From Oscillospiraceae bacterium (lineage in GTDB: Bacteria > Bacillota > Clostridia > Oscillospirales > Ruminococcaceae), in the NCBI GenBank assembly GCA_014858325.1, contig RKCM01000152.1:1-11500 (forward strand): a stretch of 11,500 nucleotides of DNA. The letters run 5' to 3'. The position numbers and the translations under genes were made by a program. Positions 4,589 through 11,500 of the stretch are shown here, piece after piece. Below the pieces are notes generated by a model. The model searched no databases. It saw only the letters and a list, made by a program, of their open reading frames with translations, and was not told where the DNA came from. Within the stretch, counting starts at the first letter, position 1. Every line of letters starts with the position of its first letter.

Positions 4589-7528
4589 ATGGCAAAACGC
4601 AAACGAAATTCCACCACACGGCGTGGGAACTCCCGCCGGAAAAGCCGGGCACAGGACCGCATGACGGCGGGGCTCGTCACCCTGTTTCTGGGGCTGGTGC
4701 TGATGGCGCTGGCCTTTGTGCCGGGGGCCTCGGTCTGGCGCACGTTGCACGATGGGCTGTTCGGCCTGTTTGGGTGCGGCAGCTTTGTGCTGGGCGCGGC
4801 CCTGTGCTATCTGGCCATTTTGTATACCCGGGGCGAAGACCTGCTGCCCCACATCGCCAAGCTGCTGCTGGGGCTGACCTTTGCCAGCGGCACGGTCATC
4901 GTGTTTTCGGATATCCCCGCCGACCTGCCTGCTGCCGCCATGGTGACGGCCTGCTACCAGAACGGCGTCAACGCCTGGCTCTCCGGCGGTGTGCTGGGGG
5001 CGTTGCTGGGCGGCAATCTGCTGCTGCTGTGCGGCCGCCCGGCGGCAAACCTCGTGATGGGGGCGCTGGCCCTGTGCGCCAGCCTGTACATCTTTGACGT
5101 GACCCCGGCGGAAGTGTGGGAGTGGCTCTGCGGCGTGGGCGGCGGCGTGCATGAGAAGGGCCTGGCCGTCTACGAGCAAAGCGCCGCCCGCCGCGCCGAG
5201 CGGAAAGCCGAGCGCCTGGCGGCAGAAGCCGAAGAGTACGAGGAGACCGACGAAACCGACGACGAGGACGCTCTGCCCGATGCGGCGCCGGACGCCTCCG
5301 GCGGCCTCCATGCGCCCGGGTGGCTTTCCGGCATCCTTTCCTGGGGCCACAAGGTAACGAAGGAAATGGAGGGCGAGGCAGGACCCGAGCCCCCGCAGGA
5401 CCCGAACCTCGGCTACGAGCCGCCGCCCCCGCCCGACCCGGCGCAGGACCCCGGCCCTCAGCCCCGGCCCGATTTTGAGCCGGTGCAGTTTGCCCCGGCA
5501 GGGCCCCGGGCTTCCTTTGACATCGACCTGGGCCCCGACCACACCCCGGTGAAGGAGGGCGGCAGCGAGCCCATCGAGCCCCTCGACCTTGGCCCGGGCG
5601 GCACCTTTGGCATGGACCCGCTGCGCCGCGCCGCGCCCCGGGCCATCGTCAAGCCGGTGGTGCCGGATGCGGTGGAGACCCCGGCAGAGGATTTCTTCGT
5701 GAAGCCTGCTGACGCGGCCCCGGCCCAGGACCTTGCGGTGGCCCCGCAGGACATTGCCCCGGCGGCGACCCAGACACCGGTCGTGCCCGGCGAAGGGGGC
5801 GGCGACGCCCCCCGGACCGTGCCGGAGGAGGAGCTGGAGCCCATCCCGGTGAGCCCGGCTGCCCAGCCGGTCAGCGCGGAGAACGCGGCGGCGTTCCGCT
5901 CCGCCCCCGACGAGGACGGCTGGATCCGCATCACCTCGGAGCCGGTGGAGGAAAAGGACCTGAACACCCTCGTGGCAGCAGCCATGGAAAAGCCTGCCGC
6001 CGGAGAGCAGGCCGCCGCCACCGCCCCGGCAGAGGAAGCCGAGGCCGTGGATACGTATCAATATCAGTACCCGCCCATCGAGCTGTTTGAAAAGGCCCCC
6101 GGGGACTCCGACGCCGACGCGCCGGACGAGCTGAAGGCCAACGCCCAGAAGCTGGTGGACACGCTGGAGAGCTTCGGCGTCCGCACCCGGGTGCTGGATA
6201 TCTCTCGCGGCCCCTCCGTCACCCGGTACGAGGTGCAGCCCATGGCGGGTGTAAAAATCAGCCGCATCACCTCCCTGGCGGACGACATTGCCTTGAACCT
6301 GGCGGTGGCGGACGTCCGCATGGAGGCCCCCATCCCCGGCAAGCCCGCCGTGGGCATCGAGGTGCCCAACCACAAAAAGACCCCGGTGTACATCCGCAGC
6401 GTTTTTGAGAGCCAGAGCTTTTTGCGGATGACCTCCCCGCTGGGCATCGCGCTGGGCAAGGACATCGCCGGCGTAGCCCAGGTGGCCGACCTGTGCAAGA
6501 TGCCCCATCTGCTGATCGCGGGCAGCACCGGCAGCGGCAAATCCGTCTGCGTCAACAGCATCATCATGAGCCTGCTGTTCCGCTCCAGCCCCGAGGACGT
6601 GAAGCTTCTGCTCATCGACCCCAAGGTGGTGGAGCTGGCGGAGTACAACGGCATCCCCCACCTGCTGATGCCCGTGGTCACCGAGCCGAAAAAGGCTGCC
6701 GGTGCCCTGAGCTCGGCGGTGCAGGAGATGGAGCGGCGGTACCACATGTTTGCGGAGAACAACGTCCGCGATATCAAATCCTTCAACAAGCTGGCGGCCA
6801 CGGACCCCATGCTGGAAAAGATGCCCTACATTGCCATCATCATCGACGAGCTGGCCGATTTGATGATGGTGGTGGGCAAGGACGTGGAGGACTCCATCTG
6901 CCGCATTGCCCAGAAGGCCCGTGCGGCGGGCATGCACCTCATCGTGGCCACCCAGCGCCCCAGCGTGGACGTCATCACCGGCCTCATCAAGGCCAACATC
7001 CCCAGCCGCATCGCCTTTGCGGTGTCCAGCCAGGTGGACAGCCGCACCATTCTGGACGGCGCGGGCGCGGAGAAGCTGCTGGGCATGGGCGATATGCTCT
7101 TTATGCCCGTGGGTGCGCCCAAGCCCACCCGCATCCAGGGCACCTTTGTGCGGGATGAGGAGATCAGCCGGGTGCTGGACTTCATCAAGGCCAGCGGCAC
7201 GGCCCAGTACGACGAGGCCATGATCGAGGCCATGGAAAAGCACGCCATTCAGGACGGCAAGAAGGGCGGCGGCAGCGCCGACCCCGACGAGGACGAGGGC
7301 AGCGACCCGATGTTCAAGCAGGCCGTGGAGGTGGTCATCGACGCCGGGCAGGCGTCCACCAGCCTTTTGCAGCGCCGCTGCAAGCTGGGCTACGCCCGGG
7401 CCGCCCGCATCATGGACGAGATGGAGCAAAAAGGCGTCATCGGCCCCTACGAGGGCGCCAAACCCCGCGCCGTCCTCATCAGCCGCCAACAGTGGCTGGA
7501 GATGCAGATGAATCAATCGGAGGAATAA
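4589..7528 (+). CDS. ftsK: DNA translocase FtsK/SpoIIIE
   Basis: This is a membrane-anchored, septum-located ATPase that pumps chromosomal DNA during division or sporulation. It has 979 residues. The first 24 are very basic, then four or five hydrophobic segments (about 26-47, 57-79, 88-109, 131-148 and 153-171) anchor it. Residues about 185-490 are a long linker, first charged (Arg/Glu/Asp, probably coiled coil), then rich in Pro, Ala, Asp and Glu and likely disordered. The motor starts near 495 and includes RGPSVTRYEVQP (alpha domain), the Walker A motif GSTGSGKS (645-652), the Walker B IIIDELADLM (Asp753, Glu754) and ATQRPSVDVITG. A winged-helix gamma domain that reads oriented DNA motifs occupies about 906-966 (FKQAVEVV ... 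SLLQRRCKLGYARAARIMD). The ATG at 4589 has only a weak purine-rich upstream region. The last codons (GGAGGAATAA) also provide the ribosome binding site for the next gene. FtsK and SpoIIIE cannot be told apart here. Confidence 0.97.
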   Translation: MAKRKRNSTTRRGNSRRKSRAQDRMTAGLVTLFLGLVLMALAFVPGASVWRTLHDGLFGLFGCGSFVLGAALCYLAILYTRGEDLLPHIAKLLLGLTFASGTVIVFSDIPADLPAAAMVTACYQNGVNAWLSGGVLGALLGGNLLLLCGRPAANLVMGALALCASLYIFDVTPAEVWEWLCGVGGGVHEKGLAVYEQSAARRAERKAERLAAEAEEYEETDETDDEDALPDAAPDASGGLHAPGWLSGILSWGHKVTKEMEGEAGPEPPQDPNLGYEPPPPPDPAQDPGPQPRPDFEPVQFAPAGPRASFDIDLGPDHTPVKEGGSEPIEPLDLGPGGTFGMDPLRRAAPRAIVKPVVPDAVETPAEDFFVKPADAAPAQDLAVAPQDIAPAATQTPVVPGEGGGDAPRTVPEEELEPIPVSPAAQPVSAENAAAFRSAPDEDGWIRITSEPVEEKDLNTLVAAAMEKPAAGEQAAATAPAEEAEAVDTYQYQYPPIELFEKAPGDSDADAPDELKANAQKLVDTLESFGVRTRVLDISRGPSVTRYEVQPMAGVKISRITSLADDIALNLAVADVRMEAPIPGKPAVGIEVPNHKKTPVYIRSVFESQSFLRMTSPLGIALGKDIAGVAQVADLCKMPHLLIAGSTGSGKSVCVNSIIMSLLFRSSPEDVKLLLIDPKVVELAEYNGIPHLLMPVVTEPKKAAGALSSAVQEMERRYHMFAENNVRDIKSFNKLAATDPMLEKMPYIAIIIDELADLMMVVGKDVEDSICRIAQKARAAGMHLIVATQRPSVDVITGLIKANIPSRIAFAVSSQVDSRTILDGAGAEKLLGMGDMLFMPVGAPKPTRIQGTFVRDEEISRVLDFIKASGTAQYDEAMIEAMEKHAIQDGKKGGGSADPDEDEGSDPMFKQAVEVVIDAGQASTSLLQRRCKLGYARAARIMDEMEQKGVIGPYEGAKPRAVLISRQQWLEMQMNQSEE

Positions 7529-7534
7529 GCAAAA

Positions 7535-8521
7535 ATGCAGCGACCATTAACATGTGTTGAAATCTGCGCTGGTGCAGGCGGACAGGCGCTGGGCTTGGCG
7601 ATGGCTGGCTTTGTCCACGTGGCACTTGTTGAGTATGAACAGGACTATTGCAAGGTCTTAAAGGATAATCGCCCGGAATGGAACGTAATTTGCGGCGATG
7701 TCCACGATTTTGATGGCCGTCCGTACCGAGGAGTAGACCTATTAGCGGGCGGCGTCCCATGCCCGCCTTTCTCAATCGCAGGAAAACAGCTTGGACAAGA
7801 GGATGAGCGTGACTTGTTCCCGGAAGCCATTCGTCTGATTCGCGAAATTCGCCCGAGAGCAGTCATGTTGGAAAATGTTCGAGGCTTTCTGGATTCGGGA
7901 TTTGAAGAATATCGACAGCATATTTTTACCTCGATTCAGGAACTGGGATATGTTACACACATCAAATTACTGAACGCTTCCGATTATGGTGTACCGCAGC
8001 TCCGCCCGCGAGTGGTTATCATCGGAATCCGAAGGGATCAGGATGGTGCATTTGAATATCCGCAAGAAAGACCCAATACTGCGCCTTCGGTCGGAAACAC
8101 ATTGTACGACTTGATGGCAAAAAATGGATGGAAAGGCGCAAAAAAGTGGGCTTCTGGTGCAAATAAAATAGCGCCAACACTGGTTGGCGGCTCAAAAAAA
8201 CACGGAGGGCCAGACCTAGGGCCTACCCGGGCACGAAGTGCTTGGGCGGAATTAGGCGTGGACGGCCGGGGGATTGCCAATGAAGCTCCTGAGGAAGATT
8301 TTGAGGGAATGCCTCGTTTGACGAGCCGGATGATGGCACGCATTCAGGGCTTCCCGGACACATGGACGTTTGGAAACAAAAAGACCATTGCTTGCAGGAT
8401 GATCGGAAATGCCTTTCCACCGCCGGTGGCACAGGCTGTTGGAGAAAAGATAAAGGAGTGTCTGGAATATGGATGCGTTGATCGCGAATGCAAGATTTCT
8501 CTTTCACAAAAAGTTGTTTGA
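7535..8521 (+). CDS. C5-cytosine DNA methyltransferase of an NgoMIV/NaeI-like type II R-M system (predicted GCCGGC)
   Basis: This modification enzyme transfers a methyl group from SAM to C5 of cytosine, protecting the host from the nuclease next door. It has 328 residues and the usual motif order. Motif I is EICAGAGG (9-16). Motif IV is GGVPCPPFS (72-80) with catalytic Cys76. Motif VI is LENVRG (112-117), motif VIII QLRPRV (155-160), motif IX near RLTSRMMARIQGFP (261-274), and motif X GNAFPPPVAQAVG (291-303). The target recognition region lies between VIII and IX; its segment KIAPTLVGGSKKHGGPDLG (211-229) is, from memory, typical of GCCGGC methylases of the NaeI/NgoMIV group. The ATG is 6 bases after the ftsK stop. 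Its ribosome binding site GGAGGA (7519-7524) is inside ftsK. Base composition is clearly lower in GC than ftsK, a sign of transfer. The enzyme class is certain; specificity is inferred from partner and family. Confidence 0.95.
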   Translation: MQRPLTCVEICAGAGGQALGLAMAGFVHVALVEYEQDYCKVLKDNRPEWNVICGDVHDFDGRPYRGVDLLAGGVPCPPFSIAGKQLGQEDERDLFPEAIRLIREIRPRAVMLENVRGFLDSGFEEYRQHIFTSIQELGYVTHIKLLNASDYGVPQLRPRVVIIGIRRDQDGAFEYPQERPNTAPSVGNTLYDLMAKNGWKGAKKWASGANKIAPTLVGGSKKHGGPDLGPTRARSAWAELGVDGRGIANEAPEEDFEGMPRLTSRMMARIQGFPDTWTFGNKKTIACRMIGNAFPPPVAQAVGEKIKECLEYGCVDRECKISLSQKVV

Positions 8522-9344
8522 AACGAATACGCTGACCCTCACATCTGCCGGAGTGGCATCCAATGCGGATACCAGCAGCCGAGGCTCAAAAGCAATCTCG
8601 CGCAGAATTGTGGACATTCTCGTGGAAGAACAGCATCATGCGGTTTCAACGGTTGATAAAATTTCCGGACAAACGCTTGGAAAACAGTTTGAAGCACTAA
8701 CGATGGATTTTCTGCGGGAGACATTTCCGCATTTACAAAACCTGCGTCCGGGCAAGTGGACGATTCTTCAGCTTGGAAATAACAATCGTTTGAAGACAAG
8801 TGATTTTGCACAGTACGAGCACCTTGCCTATCTGAATGCTCTGACCGCACAAAATGCACAATTAGCGGCAGTATTGGGAAACGATTATCTGGTGGCCCCG
8901 GATGTAGTCGTTTATAGAGATTTATATGAAGATGATGAAATCAATGCAAATGACTGTATCGTGGATGATAGTGTTTGTAAGATGACAGACATTCGTAAAT
9001 CAAACGGTGGAAAACCAATTCTTCATGCAAGTGTTTCTGCGAAATACACGATGCGAAGCGACCGTGCCCAGAACAGTCGGACAGAAGCGCTGAATCTAAT
9101 TCGCAATCGCAAAGGACACCTGCCCCACATCGTAGTTGTTACAGCGGAGCCAATGCCCAATCGTTTGGCCTCACTGGCACTTGGCACGGGAGATATTGAC
9201 TGTGTGTACCATTTTGCGCTTTACGAATTGATCCGGGCAGTGAAAGAGGTTGGCTCCGAGGACTCAAGTGAAATACTGGAGACCCTTGTACAGGGAAAGC
9301 GACTGAAAGATATTTCGGATCTGCCATTGGATCTGTCGGTCTGA
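8469..9344 (+). CDS. NgoMIV-like type II restriction endonuclease (predicted G^CCGGC)
   Basis: This nuclease cuts unmethylated foreign DNA, predicted at GCCGGC. It has 291 residues (NgoMIV: 286). Similarity to NgoMIV as I remember it runs the full length and is highest near MRSDRAQNSRTEALNL, RNRKGHLPHIVVVTAEP and GKRLKDISDLPLDL. The residues known to matter in NgoMIV all appear five positions later here. Catalytic ones are Glu75 (for 70), Asp145 (140), Ser190 and Lys192 (185/187), and Glu206 (201). The CCGG-reading motif RSDR is at 196-199. The Cys between the catalytic Ser and Lys in NgoMIV is Ala191 here. The ATG at 8469 has AAAGGAG 10 nt upstream. The gene overlaps the methyltransferase by 53 bases, so translation is coupled with the methylase first. 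No controller (C) protein or Vsr gene is nearby. The coding region is AT-rich relative to the flanks: one 60-base line (8941-9000) has 21 G+C against 37 in a line of ftsK (6601-6660). Confidence 0.93.
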   Translation: MDALIANARFLFHKKLFETNTLTLTSAGVASNADTSSRGSKAISRRIVDILVEEQHHAVSTVDKISGQTLGKQFEALTMDFLRETFPHLQNLRPGKWTILQLGNNNRLKTSDFAQYEHLAYLNALTAQNAQLAAVLGNDYLVAPDVVVYRDLYEDDEINANDCIVDDSVCKMTDIRKSNGGKPILHASVSAKYTMRSDRAQNSRTEALNLIRNRKGHLPHIVVVTAEPMPNRLASLALGTGDIDCVYHFALYELIRAVKEVGSEDSSEILETLVQGKRLKDISDLPLDLSV

Positions 9345-9374
9345 TCACATAAAGATCTCAAAGAGGTTTAATAC

Positions 9375-11438
9375 ATGGAACAATACACCGAATTTCTTCC
9401 CATCAGCCGGGCGGACATGGAGGCCCGGGGGTGGGACCAGCTGGATTTTGTGGTGGTGGGCGGCGACGCCTATGTGGACCACCCCAGCTTTGGCACCGCC
9501 ATCATCAGCCGCCTGCTGGAAGCGGAGGGCTATAAGATCGGCGTGCTGGCTCAGCCCCGGTTTACGGACTGCGAGGATTTCAAGCGGTTCGGCAAGCCCA
9601 AGTACGGCTTTTTCATCGGCGGCGGCAACGTGGACAGCATGGTGAGCCACTACTCCGTGGCCAAGATCCCCCGGGCGGAGGACGAGTACTCCCCCGGCGG
9701 CAAGGCCGGAGCCCGGCCGGACCGCAGCGCCACCGTGTACACCCGGCTGGCGAAAGAGGCCTACCCGGACCTGCCCGTGATCCTGGGCGGACTGGAAGCC
9801 TCCCTGCGGCGGTTCGCCCACTACGATTACTGGATGGAGACGGTGCTGCCCAGCATCGCGGAGGACTCCGGGGCGGACCTCATCAGCTTTGGCATGGGCG
9901 AGCACCAGACTGTGGAGATCGCCCGGCGGCTGGCGGCGGGGGAGCCGGTAAGCTCCATCACCGACGTGGACGGCACCTGCTACCTGACGGATTTCGACCA
10001 CCTGCCGCCCCGGTACGTGGAGTGCGCGGGCTACAAAAAAGTGGCCTCCGACAAGGTAGCCTACGCCAAGGCCTGCCGCATCCAGATGGACAATCAGGAC
10101 GTGGTCAGCGGCCAGATCATCGTCCAGAAGCAGAGCGAGAAGTATCTGGTGCAGAACATCCCCGCCAAACCTCTCGTCCGGGGCGAGCTGGACAAGGTCT
10201 TTGCCCTGCCCTACACCCGGCGGTACCACCCCATTTATGAGGAGATGGGGGGCGTGCCTGCCATCCGGGAGGTGCAGTTCTCCATCATCCAGAACCGCGG
10301 CTGCTTCGGCGGCTGCAACTTCTGCGCCATCCAGCTCCATCAGGGGCGGCGGGTGACCAGCCGCAGCGCCGACAGCATCGTGGCCGAGGCGGAGCGGATG
10401 ACCCACGAGCCGGATTTCAAGGGCTACATCCACGATGTGGGCGGCCCTACCGCCAACTTCCGCTTCCCCTCCTGCCGGGAGCAGATGCTCCGGGGCATGT
10501 GCAATGGGGGCAAGCACTGTCTGGCCCCCACCACCTGCTCCCACATGATCGTGGACCACAGCGATTACCTGAAGATCCTGCGCCGGGTGCGGGAGCTGCC
10601 GGGGGTGAAAAAGGTGTTCATCCGCAGCGGCATCCGCTTCGATTACCTGATGGCAGACCCCGACGATACCTTCTTCAAGGAGCTGGTGGAGTACCACGTT
10701 TCCGGCCAGCTGAAGGTGGCCCCGGAGCACTGCGCCCCCAACACCCTGGCTTACATGGGCAAGCCCCCCATCGAGACCTTCAACAAATTCAAGGATAAAT
10801 TCTACGAGCTGAGCAAGAAGGCGGGCAAAAAGCAGTATCTGGTGCCCTACCTGATGTCCAGCCACCCGGGCAGCACCCTGAAGGATGCGGTGTATCTGGC
10901 GGAGTACCTTTATAAGAACCACATGCGGCCGGAGCAGGTGCAGGATTTTTACCCCACCCCCGGCACCGTCAGCACCTGCATGTTCTACACCGGGCTGGAC
11001 CCCTACACCCTCAAGCCGGTGTTCGTGGAAAAGACCCCGGAGGGCAAGGCCCTGCAGCGGGCGCTGCTGCAGTACTATGAGCCCCGGAACGCGGAAAAGG
11101 TCATCAAGGCCCTGAAGCTGACCCACCGGGAGGACCTGATCCCCCTGCTGGTGCCGGCGGAAGGCCGCCGGGCCGTGCAGCGCTCCGCCCGCCGGGAGGA
11201 GGCCGCCGACGTGACCATCCATGGCGACGGCACCTACACCGTTCGTCCCCATTCCGGCAAAAACGGCAGCAAAAATACCCACGGTAAAAATGCAGCCCCT
11301 GCCGGACGCCCCGCCGGGGGCCGGGTGCCCAGCCCGGGAGCCCGTTTTGCCCCCAACGGCACCCACAAACCGAATAAACCAAACGGAAATCAACAGAAAG
11401 AGAATACATCGTGGAAAACTGCAAAGAAGAAAAAGTGA
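9375..11438 (+). CDS. ygiQ: YgiQ-family radical SAM protein
   Basis: This is a radical SAM iron-sulfur enzyme of the YgiQ (UPF0313) family, whose reaction is unknown. It has 687 residues from an ATG at 9375, with AAGAGG 8 nt upstream. The N-terminal 300 residues carry the family blocks FVVVGGDAYVDHPSFG and GGNVDSMVSHY and a Rossmann-like fold. The cluster motif is CFGGCNFC, with Cys310, Cys314 and Cys317. A second cysteine group follows at 367, 376, 382 and 388 (CREQMLRGMC ... KHCLAPTTC), which may hold further metal or be structural. The segment KVAPEHCAPNTLAYMGKP and the later YLVPYLMSSHPG and FYPTPGT blocks are typical of the family. From about residue 605 the protein becomes a basic low-complexity tail rich in Gly, Lys, Asn and Pro, ending in four Lys. 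GC content returns to that of ftsK, so the gene belongs to the resident chromosome. Confidence 0.95.
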   Translation: MEQYTEFLPISRADMEARGWDQLDFVVVGGDAYVDHPSFGTAIISRLLEAEGYKIGVLAQPRFTDCEDFKRFGKPKYGFFIGGGNVDSMVSHYSVAKIPRAEDEYSPGGKAGARPDRSATVYTRLAKEAYPDLPVILGGLEASLRRFAHYDYWMETVLPSIAEDSGADLISFGMGEHQTVEIARRLAAGEPVSSITDVDGTCYLTDFDHLPPRYVECAGYKKVASDKVAYAKACRIQMDNQDVVSGQIIVQKQSEKYLVQNIPAKPLVRGELDKVFALPYTRRYHPIYEEMGGVPAIREVQFSIIQNRGCFGGCNFCAIQLHQGRRVTSRSADSIVAEAERMTHEPDFKGYIHDVGGPTANFRFPSCREQMLRGMCNGGKHCLAPTTCSHMIVDHSDYLKILRRVRELPGVKKVFIRSGIRFDYLMADPDDTFFKELVEYHVSGQLKVAPEHCAPNTLAYMGKPPIETFNKFKDKFYELSKKAGKKQYLVPYLMSSHPGSTLKDAVYLAEYLYKNHMRPEQVQDFYPTPGTVSTCMFYTGLDPYTLKPVFVEKTPEGKALQRALLQYYEPRNAEKVIKALKLTHREDLIPLLVPAEGRRAVQRSARREEAADVTIHGDGTYTVRPHSGKNGSKNTHGKNAAPAGRPAGGRVPSPGARFAPNGTHKPNKPNGNQQKENTSWKTAKKKK

Positions 11439-11500
11439 CCCTCTGGGGGCGGGCCGTCCGCCGCTTGACGGCGCTGGCTCTGGCCGCTGCGCTGGCGCTG
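11411..11500 (+). CDS. Start of a protein with N-terminal signal or membrane segment (cut by right edge)
   Basis: A GTG at 11411 opens a frame that stays open for 30 codons to the window end. It reads MENCKEEKVTLWGRAVRRLTALALAAALAL, that is, a charged start with Arg-Arg followed by an Ala/Leu hydrophobic core: a signal peptide or signal anchor. It overlaps the end of ygiQ by 28 bases. Upstream AAAGAG (about 8-10 nt away) is a modest ribosome binding site, so coupling to ygiQ translation is likely. The function cannot be told from this fragment. Confidence 0.55.
   Translation, partial: MENCKEEKVTLWGRAVRRLTALALAAALAL

Noticed and set aside
4559..7516. A 985-codon open frame on the minus strand opposite ftsK
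   Set aside because: Its sequence is a His/Gly/Ala/Val-rich low-complexity mirror with no domain pattern. It arises because GC-rich codon use in ftsK removes stops from the opposite frame; the plus strand is a clear FtsK.
9345..11393. A 682-codon open frame on the minus strand opposite ygiQ
   Set aside because: Same shadow effect; the plus strand has the full YgiQ family sequence with the CxxxCxxC motif.
1..11500. CRISPR array, tRNA, rRNA, insertion sequence or prophage genes
   Set aside because: I saw no regularly spaced repeats, no tRNA-like cloverleaf and no transposase or integrase coding sequence.

Overview
The window looks like a chromosomal segment of a GC-rich anaerobic gut Firmicute, most likely Oscillospiraceae/Ruminococcaceae of the Faecalibacterium, Subdoligranulum or Gemmiger kind. 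The basis is a Rex redox repressor, a TepA-FtsK/SpoIIIE pair, a Tat/lipoprotein sugar-binding protein, AGGAGG-type ribosome binding sites, GC-rich codon use, and an intergenic palindromic element of a style I associate with that group. The genus is an inference; no rRNA or tRNA gene is present to settle it.

Layout. The left part (1-3441) is all on the minus strand. It holds an ABC-transporter solute-binding lipoprotein cut by the window edge, then an AT-rich regulatory gap of about 430 bases with repeated TTGTATACAA palindromes, a hicA-hicB toxin-antitoxin operon with its own strong promoter and a clear terminator, thymidine kinase (tdk), and the NADH-sensing repressor rex. The rex promoter carries a near-consensus Rex box over its start point. 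A terminator-like hairpin lies between rex and tdk.

The right part (3720-11500) is all on the plus strand: tepA (ClpP-like serine peptidase), a short gap with a double-hairpin repeat and an extended -10 promoter, ftsK (DNA translocase), a two-gene type II restriction-modification system, a YgiQ-type radical SAM protein, and the first 30 codons of a protein with an N-terminal signal or membrane segment.

The most distinctive part is the restriction-modification pair at 7535-9344. The methyltransferase is a C5-cytosine enzyme. The nuclease closely resembles NgoMIV (G^CCGGC), with all known catalytic and recognition residues in register. The cassette is much more AT-rich than the genes on either side, fits tightly between ftsK and ygiQ, and uses a ribosome binding site that lies inside the last codons of ftsK. 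It is probably a horizontally acquired defence cassette in a housekeeping operon. It belongs to a known family; I did not find a clearly undescribed system in this window.
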